Assembly (NCBI GenBank): GCA_034422355.1 | Contig: DAOUJS010000146.1 | Coordinates: 29,155-93,154, forward strand | DNA: 64,000 nucleotides | Origin: CATOSP01 sp034422355 | GTDB taxonomy: Bacteria > Chloroflexota > Dehalococcoidia > Lucifugimonadales > UBA3495 | Reading direction: 5' to 3' | Shown here: piece by piece, positions 56,071 to 63,671 of the stretch | How positions within the stretch are numbered: position 1 is the first letter of the stretch | How the letters are laid out: each line of letters opens with the position of its first letter | Translations under genes and position numbers: made by a program | The notes under the pieces: generated by a model | What the model was told of the DNA's origin: nothing | The model's input: only the letters and a program-made list of their open reading frames with translations | Database searches by the model: none

Positions 56071-56547
56071 TTAGCGGCAAGCATAACGCTCAATTGGCCT
56101 GTAGTCTGTTTGAGTGCCATCCTTCTGGTTAGACTCATCCGAGGCTCCGTTAATGGCGGCGATTATATTTTCACCGTTCCATCCCACCAGGGCGTCCCAA
56201 TAGTCTTCGAGGGCTTCAGGAAGGTCGCAATCGCGGTCTCCCCTGGCCCAGACCCCGACGATGCGCTTGCCTAGCCGTTGGGCGTATTCGATTTCCCAGT
56301 TCACCCAATCGCTGTTCTTGGTCTTTTCAGAGATATAAACGACCAGGCAACCCGCTTGGCGTATGCGCGGCGCCAGAATTTCCCGCTTGATGTACTCCTC
56401 GTTGTGCGCGTTGTTCGGATTGTCTGCGGTAATCGAATAATCGCGCCAAGTCATGCCGTGCTCCCGCACCAGACGCTTCAGTTGCTGAAGGCCATCGTCA
56501 TCTTCGTGCTTGTGGCTGATAAAGACGTTCCTGATCGGTTCTGACAT
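56071..56547 (-). CDS. TIR-domain protein (ThsB/DUF1863 type), TIR-1
   Basis: A 158-residue single TIR domain: RNVFISHKHEDDDGLQQLKRL at the N-terminus, RQAGCLVVYISEKTKNSDW and WVNWEIEYAQRLGKRIVGVW, with the NADase-position Glu85. The body matches the MTH538/DUF1863 TIRs of Thoeris ThsB, which make cyclic-ADP-ribose signals upon phage sensing. It is followed by Nmad2 and preceded by a second TIR gene 39 bases upstream. Start taken at the ATG at 56547. Confidence 0.8.
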   Translation of the reverse strand: MSEPIRNVFISHKHEDDDGLQQLKRLVREHGMTWRDYSITADNPNNAHNEEYIKREILAPRIRQAGCLVVYISEKTKNSDWVNWEIEYAQRLGKRIVGVWARGDRDCDLPEALEDYWDALVGWNGENIIAAINGASDESNQKDGTQTDYRPIERYACR

Positions 56548-56586
56548 GGTTTTCACTCCTGCCGATTAGGCTACCAGCACGGCAAA

Positions 56587-57156
56587 CTAAGCCTGCCAGC
56601 CTTGGTTGGGAGGCCCGTTCCAGTTCCGCCCAAATGGGAGCCGGCTGTTGTCCGGGTCCGGTTGATTCCTTCTTCTCAGGAAGGCGTTGTGGATATGGGC
56701 CTGCATATCGTCCGCCCCTCCACGACCACGCCAATCGACTATTTTCGCGAACGGATTGTCCCCTGAACAGTTGTCCGCAAGTCGAGGAGGGATCAGGCGA
56801 GGGTTGTATGTGGTTTTTCCAAAGTCCGGATGGGTGGGGAGCAGTATCCCAACCAAGCCGCACCTCGGGTTCATGTCCGTGTCCCTGAGAGCGGCGCCAA
56901 TCTCCCAATCAACAAACTTGCGCTGCCAGGTACGGGACCCGATCAGGACTACGGCCACAGTCGCCTCCGAAACGTACTCCTCTCGAATGCGTCGGAGAGT
57001 ATCGGCCGTCGGCGAATTCGTATCGACGATTTCGCCAACATAGATCGACTTGTCAATTATTCTGTCCCCCATCATGCGGACAAAACGGTCCTTCCAGTCC
57101 TCGTCCAAGCCATGATGGTACGAGATAAAAGCTTTGTGTCGCTTAGTTCGGGACAT
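56587..57156 (-). CDS. TIR-domain protein (ThsB/DUF1863 type), TIR-2
   Basis: A 189-residue protein: RHKAFISYHHGLDEDWKDRFV, a long IREEYVSEATVAVVLIGSRT strand-helix unit and RKFVDWEIGAAL with Glu85 at the catalytic position; the C-terminal tail (RRRNQPDPDNSRLP) is probably flexible. It resembles TIR-3 at 60572 more than TIR-1, so the two probably arose by duplication. It overlaps the preceding small gene by 14 bases. Confidence 0.8.
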   Translation of the reverse strand: MSRTKRHKAFISYHHGLDEDWKDRFVRMMGDRIIDKSIYVGEIVDTNSPTADTLRRIREEYVSEATVAVVLIGSRTWQRKFVDWEIGAALRDTDMNPRCGLVGILLPTHPDFGKTTYNPRLIPPRLADNCSGDNPFAKIVDWRGRGGADDMQAHIHNAFLRRRNQPDPDNSRLPFGRNWNGPPNQGWQA

Positions 57157-57598
57157 CGCCAGCATCCGTTCGCATTTCGAGGTCGGTCAAGTCTTCCACC
57201 CCGGCGATCTGTGCCAAGAGCCGATTGTAGTTTCGCAAGTCGCTTTGGAGAGCCTCCAAGTCTTGTCGGAACTCGGCACGCTTCTCATCCTCGCCGAGGG
57301 CTCCGGCCAAGGATTGAGGACGCCACTTGGTTGTGAAAGGACGGACCACTTGGTTCATCACGGGGGTAGCGACTTTGCTGAAGGACATGGCGTTCCTGCC
57401 CCTACGTCGCAGAATCTCCCTGGTAACCGGGAAAAGGGCATAAACACTATCGAGGGCCGTCGTCTCGTCACCACCCTCCGACGGAAGCGGCTGCGTGACG
57501 GCTCTCGGCAGCGTCCCGACTTATAGCTCCCAAGCTGTGTCGTGGTCGCTTTGGTCGGCGGAGAATTCCACGTTGGTCCAATCCGGGCCCAGCCTCAT
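57143..57598 (-). pseudogene. Small helical protein gene with an in-frame stop
   Basis: Reading from the ATG at 57598 gives MRLGPDWTNVEFSADQSDHD then TAWEL, a TAA at 57523-57521, and continues in the same frame as TQPLPSEGGDETTALDSVYALFP, EILRRRG and MSFSKVATPVMNQVVRPFTTKW to the stop at 57143. Coding sense is preserved before and after the stop, so one base change (a Tyr TAT/TAC to TAA) explains it. A restart at the ATG at 57388 would give an 81-residue protein. It is the first gene of the TIR-2/TIR-1/Nmad2 operon. The family is unrecognised; the final part is helical. Confidence 0.65.
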
Positions 57599-57916
57599 CT
57601 TCTCAAGCTGGAAATTGCTGAGTAGTGACGCTAGCTGCTTTCAATCTACGCCTAGTTGTGTGTCCATTCTTAATGTCTAGAGCTGGTACATATCATTTTA
57701 CCAGATAACCTGTTGGGTATCGTTAGACTGGCTTCTGAGGTGGACCGAGAAATCTCGACAGCCACAGTTGTTGGCTTATGAGGTAAAATATCCTTGTTGA
57801 GGTTGAGTTCTTTCAGTTCCGCGACAAGGCGAGTGATCTTACATCTTGCCCAATTTCTTTGGAGGGTCAGGTCGTTTCCAAGTAGGGGAAGGGATCGAGC
57901 ATTGAGGAGAAGCTTT
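57599..57916. other. Divergent intergenic region between the two TIR operons
   Basis: About 318 bases. An ATG-starting 8-codon mini-frame (MDTQLGVD) lies upstream of the minus operon. ATTTTACC (57695-57702) and GGTAAAAT (57782-57789) form an inverted pair that could be two opposing -10-like elements, but no convincing -35 boxes are present. Confidence 0.4.
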
Positions 57917-59098
57917 GTGTTGGAAGAAATCAACACCGATCCGCCATTCATGCTTTACGTCATCTGGCATCCTGATTCCCAAAGTTGTGACAGCGTCGGG
58001 AACCTGCTGCTGAACCACTTCGGCTCCCACCGTTTTAGGTACGTGTCTGGCGGGGACCGTGTAAGGGTGATGTTCCGCAACACGGCTGCGCCCAATGCAG
58101 ACGAACCCATACCGATAGATTGGGGTAGCTCACAAACCGCAGCGGTGGTGGTTCTCCTTGACCACGCGTTGGTAAGTGACCATTCATGGGTCAGCTACGT
58201 ACGAACGCTTGTGGACGACGCCGGGGAGGCCGGATTCCGGGCAAGCGTTATCCCGGTGGAAATGGAAAACGGCGTCCTTGGTATCGGGCTTGCGGAGCAG
58301 GCACTCAGGTGGCATCATTGGCCCGGAACCGAAGTTGAGAAAGGAAGCCGACTGTTCAGGGAGCTCAAGTATGCATTCAGCAGAATGCTGAGACATCAAT
58401 TGGCGGAGTTGCGGCATCCTTTAGATAACCGAGATGCTTTGGCAGATTATTTGGTTAAGGTGCGGGTATTCCTCAGTCATTCCAAGCACGATTCCTACGG
58501 GGAATCCGTGGCAAGTAAACTGCGGGAATGGTTGTATGCCAATGCAGACTTGGAGGCGTTCCTAGATATTCGCGATATACCGGCTGGAGTACCATTTGAT
58601 CTGGTAATCGACCACGAAGTTGAGAATAGCGTCATGGTGGCGATCTGTACCGATTCCTACTCGTCACGCGAATGGTGCCGACGCGAGGTTGTTAGGGCAA
58701 AACGCCTGAACGTACCTATGCTTACGGTGGATTGCCTGCGAGAGGTCGACGAACGCCACTTTCCATATTTGGGTAATGTTCCCTCTGTACGAATGAATCC
58801 CGAGACCATAGACCGAATCGAATGCGTTGCCGAGTACCTATTGGATGAAGTATTCAAGGACCTTTTGTGGCAATGTCGCGTCGAAGGGTTGCGCTCACGT
58901 TTTCCAGAAACGGCATTCTTGGCCCGTGCACCGGAGTTGATTTCGTTGGCCTCCCGGCCGCAAGCTACCTTTGGAACCCATTGGGACATAGTTTATCCTG
59001 GGCCTCCGTTGGGTGCGGAAGAAATAAACCTATTTGCTGACGTAGCACGAGATGTCCGCTTGTACAGCCTGGTAGATTGGTTAGCGTGGAGGGAATGA
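57917..59098 (+). CDS. Tandem TIR-like protein
   Basis: A 393-residue protein with two TIR-like domains. Residues 12-135 form a degenerate one (AAVVVLLDHALVSDHSWVSY, no catalytic Glu). Residues 182-290 form a complete one: VRVFLSHSKHDSYGESVASKL, AFLDIRDIPAGVPFD, VAICTDSYSSREWCRREVVRAK with Glu257, and a C-terminal helical segment. I start at GTG 57917, with GAGGAG 7 bases upstream; the ATG at 57950 is an alternative. The stop overlaps the SLOG gene's ATG by one base. Confidence 0.7.
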   Translation: MLEEINTDPPFMLYVIWHPDSQSCDSVGNLLLNHFGSHRFRYVSGGDRVRVMFRNTAAPNADEPIPIDWGSSQTAAVVVLLDHALVSDHSWVSYVRTLVDDAGEAGFRASVIPVEMENGVLGIGLAEQALRWHHWPGTEVEKGSRLFRELKYAFSRMLRHQLAELRHPLDNRDALADYLVKVRVFLSHSKHDSYGESVASKLREWLYANADLEAFLDIRDIPAGVPFDLVIDHEVENSVMVAICTDSYSSREWCRREVVRAKRLNVPMLTVDCLREVDERHFPYLGNVPSVRMNPETIDRIECVAEYLLDEVFKDLLWQCRVEGLRSRFPETAFLARAPELISLASRPQATFGTHWDIVYPGPPLGAEEINLFADVARDVRLYSLVDWLAWRE

Positions 59099-59940
59099 TG
59101 ACTGCTCAAGATGCCCATAGGTCCAGAACCATTGGGATCTCGATTTCTGATAGCCCGGACATGCGGCAACTCGGACTAGGTGATGGCCACCTCAGAGACG
59201 CGATGACCGACGTAGCTACGCACCTTTTGTCATCTGGAGACGATTTGGCCTATGGAGGAGACTTGAGAGCCGGTGGCTTCACCCAAGTACTGTTTGAACT
59301 GGCTTCCCGCTACACTGGCGCGACTGGCGTGTTCGTCTCTTACTACCATGAGGACCAGGAAGAGGTCGAGCGATTGAGGAGGGTGGTCAATTACTTTGCC
59401 TGGCCCGTACACATCCAGATGACGAACGACCAATTGGACTCATTGACGGACGAGGTAGGTGATTTCGCGGAAGTAACGCTCCTGGACCTAGAAGGTGAAC
59501 CCATGTCTATGGAGCTTCGCAAGTCGCTCCCGCCTAGAGAGCCTGATGATGCAACTTGGTCTGGTGGATTAACCGCAATGAGGCATACCATGCGAGGGCG
59601 GATCGATGCACGCATCCTCTTGGGGGGGCGGGTGGAGCATTACAAAGGGAGGATGCCCGGTGTCGCTGAAGAAGCATTGTTGTCGCTTCGGTCGAGTCAG
59701 CCGGTGTTCTTACTAGGCGGTTTTGGCGGCTGTGCAAGAGATATCGCCGAGACGCTAGCACTAGTAGAAGCGTGGCCTGGGTCACGTGAAGAGTGGCCCG
59801 GGCGATCCGATTTTGTAAATTTTGGGCCAGAAAGTTTGAATAATGGACTATCTATCGAGGAGAACCAACTGCTGGCCCGAACTCCGTACGTCGACCAGGC
59901 CCTTCCATTGGTGCTGCGAGGCCTTCGTCGCCTACTATAG
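59098..59940 (+). CDS. SLOG-superfamily protein
   Basis: A 280-residue protein resembling the SLOG (LOG/Smf/DprA Rossmann) families that associate with TIR and Sir2. Motifs: TIGISISDSPDMRQLGLGDG, LAYGGDLRAGGFTQVLFELA (GG dinucleotide-binding loop), and RMPGVAEEALLSLRSSQPVF with FLLGGFGGCARDIAETL. In Thoeris ThsA a SLOG domain binds the TIR-made signal. Here SLOG is a stand-alone protein, one base overlapping the tandem-TIR gene, so the two likely act as signal maker and sensor. The ATG at 59098 fits GGAGGG at 59088-59093. Confidence 0.65.
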   Translation: MTAQDAHRSRTIGISISDSPDMRQLGLGDGHLRDAMTDVATHLLSSGDDLAYGGDLRAGGFTQVLFELASRYTGATGVFVSYYHEDQEEVERLRRVVNYFAWPVHIQMTNDQLDSLTDEVGDFAEVTLLDLEGEPMSMELRKSLPPREPDDATWSGGLTAMRHTMRGRIDARILLGGRVEHYKGRMPGVAEEALLSLRSSQPVFLLGGFGGCARDIAETLALVEAWPGSREEWPGRSDFVNFGPESLNNGLSIEENQLLARTPYVDQALPLVLRGLRRLL

Positions 59941-60035
59941 CCCAATTTTCATGCAGTCCTGCCAAGGAAGAGGGTGAGAAGTGTGGATATAGGGCCCGAT
60001 GCCAAGGTAAAGATGGTAGGCATGAAGAAGGGACG

Positions 60036-60575
60036 TTACGGCGGTCTTGGTGCGCCCTTCCTAACATCTCTTGCATGTTCCAACAACCCAGTTTTCCCAT
60101 GGGAATACTCAGGCCACAAATCGGCACGAGCCGCTGATAACCCATAAACGTCTACATAGGCCAACCGATAGAAAAACGGTTGAACCAAATCAACCAGGAA
60201 GTCCCGCAGCGTGAACGGAGGGTCCCAGGGGTAAGTAAGCCCAAGGCAGGCGTGACCGTCAGCATAGAAATGCAGGTCTGCCGCTGAAATCCCGTATCTT
60301 TCGGCGATTGAACGGTATCGTTTAGCCAAGTCATAAACCTTGGGCCACCCGTTCTGGTCGGAGTCATCCAAGCGGATCGCGATGGGAAATTGGTCGGCGA
60401 TGAACGATTCGTGACGGCCAACTGCAAAGCGCTGACCAGCAAGAATTCGCTGCGACTTTCTGTCGTAATACGCGGATACCTCGAGGATTCCCACTACCAT
60501 AGCAGAGTCCAGCCCGGCTACAAGCTGCGGCTGATGCTTGTTAACCCATTGGATGTCCTCCCAGGTGATTCTCAT
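60036..60575 (-). CDS. E2-ubiquitin-conjugating-like protein
   Basis: A 179-residue protein. DQFPIAIRLDDSDQNGWPKVYDL followed by DLHFYADGHACLGLTYPW resembles the E2 core, where the HPN-x-DG-x2-CL loop bears the catalytic Cys; here Cys110, with His102, Asp106 and Gly107. A C-terminal FLVDLVQPFFYRLAYVDVYG and LWPEYSHG segment follows. Bacterial E2-like proteins occur in CBASS and related defence operons. It overlaps TIR-3 by 4 bases. No E1-like gene or ubiquitin-like protein is seen. The assignment is an inference from motif spacing. Confidence 0.5.
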   Translation of the reverse strand: MRITWEDIQWVNKHQPQLVAGLDSAMVVGILEVSAYYDRKSQRILAGQRFAVGRHESFIADQFPIAIRLDDSDQNGWPKVYDLAKRYRSIAERYGISAADLHFYADGHACLGLTYPWDPPFTLRDFLVDLVQPFFYRLAYVDVYGLSAARADLWPEYSHGKTGLLEHARDVRKGAPRPP

Positions 60576-61261
60576 CTCCGGTCCTTATGGAGATAAGGTG
60601 GCCTGGGTCGAGCGGAACTGGAAATTGCAGTGCCCGTTGCCGTGGTCACGGCGTTTGCCACCGCGTTAGGATCGGAGTAAGTACCGTCTGACTTAGGGCC
60701 GACACTCGGCCTGCCTGCCGGTTGGCTCTCCGAAAGGTTTCTCTTGAGTTTTGGGCGCCCGTTCTTAATGGAGGATCGCTTTCCCTCGTCCTCGCGAGCT
60801 GCGAACGCCTCATCAATCCAGTTGGTGAGTTGAGTCCGGTTCTTGGGGTAAGGGTAGAATTTCGCGTAACCGGTGCTCCAGTTGTCCACAAATCGGTCGG
60901 GCAAGATTTCCTTGGTTAGCTTGGGAGACAAAACAGCCAAGACGCCATTGGGCTTACCAGCCGACGGCCCTTGGTGCAGGCTGGCCGCCAGTTCCCAATC
61001 AACGAATTTTCTCGTCCAGGTATTCTTACCGATGAAGACCAAGGTGACGGTGGAGTCGCTGAGGTATTTTTCTCTGATGCGGCGCATGACGTAGTCGTCG
61101 TCATCGCTATTGATCAGAGTTTCCATTGTCTCGTCGCTGCCGACTGCCCTGGCAATAAACACGTCGCGGTCATGGTCAAACGTTTTGATGAACTCATCAA
61201 CTTCTTCTTGGTCGGCGTGGTGGTAGGAGATGAACGCCTTATGGCGGACCTTTTCACTCAT
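60572..61261 (-). CDS. TIR-domain protein (ThsB/DUF1863 type), TIR-3
   Basis: A 229-residue protein: VRHKAFISYHHADQEEVDEFI, YVMRRIREKYLSDSTVTLVFIG, RKFVDWELAASLHQ with Glu90, and a long low-complexity Ser/Pro/Lys tail (residues 170-229). It is paired with the E2-like gene, whose ATG overlaps its stop by 4 bases. AAGGAG lies 9 bases before the ATG. It is divergent from the XRE-ImmA pair across about 200 bases. Confidence 0.8.
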   Translation of the reverse strand: MSEKVRHKAFISYHHADQEEVDEFIKTFDHDRDVFIARAVGSDETMETLINSDDDDYVMRRIREKYLSDSTVTLVFIGKNTWTRKFVDWELAASLHQGPSAGKPNGVLAVLSPKLTKEILPDRFVDNWSTGYAKFYPYPKNRTQLTNWIDEAFAAREDEGKRSSIKNGRPKLKRNLSESQPAGRPSVGPKSDGTYSDPNAVANAVTTATGTAISSSARPRPPYLHKDRR

Positions 61262-61416
61262 CGGGCAACGCTCCTTCTAGTTGGTTTATGGGTCATTGTG
61301 AACCTCCCCCCATACCTGCCTCAAGCGACAACCAACTGCCACGACGGTTGCCATTTCGCCGGATGGGATATAGAATTAGATACCGGTAAAGCCTAACTGT
61401 CGAAGTTCGATATTCC

Positions 61417-61435
61417 GGTATATGTCCAATATACC
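61417..61435. promoter_or_regulatory. Palindromic operator for the XRE regulator
   Basis: A perfect 7-bp inverted repeat GGTATAT-GTCCA-ATATACC, 25 bases before the XRE ATG at 61461 and 156 bases before the TIR-3 ATG on the other strand. It is well placed to control both operons. Confidence 0.6.
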
Positions 61436-61460
61436 ATCACGCCGAGAGGTTTGCAAGCGC

Positions 61461-61889
61461 ATGGCGGAACCGCAGTCGGTGGGTGAACGAATCCGTTTTG
61501 TCAGAGGGCAGCGGGGACTGTCTTTGGAAGCCTTGGCCGAGCGAGCTGGGGTATCAAAAAGTTTCCTGTGGGAGGTTGAGAACGACAAATCAGGCATCAG
61601 TGGAGAGCGGCTCTTGAGTGTAGCGAATGTCTTAGGAGCCTCTTTGGATTATCTGATGCGGGGAGAACAAACTCCCGGAATGGAGAAACCGCAAATAATA
61701 GAGATTCCCCGGGAACTCGGAGACCTCGCGGAAGAGCTTCATCTCACGTACGGACAAACATTGGCTCTCCTAGAGATTGACCGGTCCCTCGTGGCTCGGC
61801 GCAGGAACTCGGGTCGCCCTCATATGTCAAAGCAGGATTGGGAGAGACTCTACGAAGGAATCAAACCATTTCTGGAGGACAAGGGTTGA
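61461..61889 (+). CDS. XRE-family transcriptional regulator
   Basis: A 142-residue protein with an HTH_3/XRE domain: VGERIRFVRGQRGLSLEALAERAG and VSKSFLWEVENDKSGISGERLLSVA, then LGASLDYLMRGE. The C-terminal half is helical. The ATG at 61461 is preferred over 61422 because a palindrome and GAGAGGT lie between them. Its TGA overlaps the TTG start of an ImmA/IrrE gene, a standard repressor-peptidase pair. Confidence 0.85.
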   Translation: MAEPQSVGERIRFVRGQRGLSLEALAERAGVSKSFLWEVENDKSGISGERLLSVANVLGASLDYLMRGEQTPGMEKPQIIEIPRELGDLAEELHLTYGQTLALLEIDRSLVARRRNSGRPHMSKQDWERLYEGIKPFLEDKG

Positions 61890-62920
61890 GACGGGACTAC
61901 AGATCAGCTTATATTCGGGAGACCGAGCGTACGGCACAGCGCCTCGGTCTCCCTTCACATGGCCCTGCCGCGGACAGCGCAATTGTCGAGTATTGCCGCA
62001 GACAAGTTTCATTGCTGACTGCGGAACATGGGCTACCCTCAACTGCTGGAGAGTTGCTTGAGAGAGTCGCCGGGTGCCTCGATGTGGAATTTGTGGAAAT
62101 CCACTCCGACGAAGACCTCACTCACCTGCTAGACAGGATTCCCTTGCAGGCCGAGCCGGCATTGGTTCGAGTAGCGACCGAATTCGACGATGAAACTGAC
62201 GCGATCACCATCAGGCGGCTTTCACCGCAACCGTGGGAACGGCGGTATCTATCTGTAATCAACTGCCAAGGTAGGCATTTCTCCAGGCGATACTTCACAA
62301 AGTGGCATGAACTGGCGCACCGGCTTGTCGATGGCGAACAACTAGCGCTGGCCTTCCGTCAGACAACTGTTGAACGTAAGGAGCCGGGAGAGATTCTTGT
62401 CGACAAAGTAGCCGGAGAACTAGCTTTTTTCCCGGACATTGTCTCCTCACCCGTCCACGGAATACTAAGAAATTTCGGGGTCACGTTCGAAGCAGTAGAG
62501 GAACTGCGGCAATCGGTAGTGATGGAGGCCAGCCGCCAAGCCACAGCCCTTGCTTTAATTCGATACGCTGGCTTCCCTGCTTGGTACCTTCGGTGCGCAG
62601 TGAATATGAAACCCACGGAGTCTCGAACTGCATCGCACCTCAAGGGAATAGCAAAGCCCGTGCCCAAGCTTCGAGTAATCGAAGTGTCCCCAAATGCGGA
62701 GGCGATCAGACTCGGAATTCGGATTCACCAGTGGATGCGCGTTCCGGAATCGAGTCTGGTTTCTCTTGCACATAAGTCTGGACTGGACCAGATAGGCACC
62801 GAACAATTGGATGAATGGGAAACGAGCACCGGAGGACCGGTCGGTTATGGCCGGTTGTTGGTTGATGCAAAGGTGCTCGGAGATGACGTCTATGCACTCG
62901 CTTCTATTGTTTTGGACTGA
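61886..62920 (+). CDS. ImmA/IrrE-family metallopeptidase
   Basis: A 344-residue protein starting at a TTG with GGAGG 8 bases upstream. The zinc-peptidase motif is FTKWHELAHRLVDGE (His141, Glu142, His145), with a later EILVDKVAGELAFFP contributing the third ligand Glu. ImmA/IrrE peptidases cleave their partner XRE repressor on a stress or phage signal. It is translationally coupled to that repressor. The final 130 residues are an extra domain that may sense the signal. Confidence 0.85.
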   Translation: MRRDYRSAYIRETERTAQRLGLPSHGPAADSAIVEYCRRQVSLLTAEHGLPSTAGELLERVAGCLDVEFVEIHSDEDLTHLLDRIPLQAEPALVRVATEFDDETDAITIRRLSPQPWERRYLSVINCQGRHFSRRYFTKWHELAHRLVDGEQLALAFRQTTVERKEPGEILVDKVAGELAFFPDIVSSPVHGILRNFGVTFEAVEELRQSVVMEASRQATALALIRYAGFPAWYLRCAVNMKPTESRTASHLKGIAKPVPKLRVIEVSPNAEAIRLGIRIHQWMRVPESSLVSLAHKSGLDQIGTEQLDEWETSTGGPVGYGRLLVDAKVLGDDVYALASIVLD

Positions 62921-63671
62921 ACCTCGGGTCTTCCGCTTGGGCATTAGAACCCTCCCAATAGCATTGGGAGCTCGGTCAGGTCTTTCGCGTTGCTGACTTG
63001 AACATATAGTGGTAGGAGATTCTCCTTTGCCCTATCTGCTAAGACCTTTGTAGGACAATGACAGGGTGACAGTCTCCTACCCGTGCCACGCAATGATTTG
63101 ATCCTGGCGCTTGGGGCACTTAAAGCGCCATCGACATTTCAAACACGGTTCGGCCTATCGTCAAAATAGACCCACCCCAAGGGGATCGAACCTCTTACAA
63201 GGGTCGCGGGCGAAGAATCACGGAGATCCCGGCCACATCTCGAAGGCAGTACCACATACAGTGCACCTAAGCCTCAGCTAAGAGGGAGCTAACAGGAGTG
63301 TCAGTGACGATCTTGCTTCAGGTCCAATCAGCCCCGGTAGGCTTAGCGGGGTTCTGGGAGTTCTCTGATACGCACCCCGACTGTCCCAGAGCTTTCATCC
63401 TCATAAGGGATATCTGAGTGTAAGTCACTACGAACTTTCCGGTGGGAGGTCGCCCTGGTATAAGGAGCCTTCTTGTGCGATGTACAAACTACCTTCGAGT
63501 TGTGGGTGGGCCTCCTGTGAAACCACCGGGACTTCCGGGTCGTCCACTGTCTTCAGTTGGGGCGTGTTAAAGGAAGCCATACCGACAAGGGCCACCGCTT
63601 GAAGGCAACGACACCTGCAGCAAGAACGCCTTCGACTTCAGTCGTGGGACAACAGAACTGCGGGACCCTCT
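62921..63671. other. Non-coding 750-base stretch with a transposon-end-like motif
   Basis: No frame here has a ribosome site or recognisable product, and no tRNA, tmRNA or RNase P RNA motif is evident. Near 63622-63650 the DNA reads GCAAGAACGCCTTCGACTTC then AGTCGTGGGAC, with hairpin CGAC-TTCA-GTCG (63633-63644), like the right end of IS200/IS605-type TnpB elements. It may be the leftover of such an element. Confidence 0.35.

Noticed and set aside
52380..62920. Canonical Thoeris system
   Set aside because: TIR and SLOG parts exist but no SIR2-domain ThsA gene is present in the window.
62921..63671. Structured RNA gene (tmRNA, RNase P RNA or SRP RNA)
   Set aside because: None of the recognisable conserved cores of these RNAs is present.
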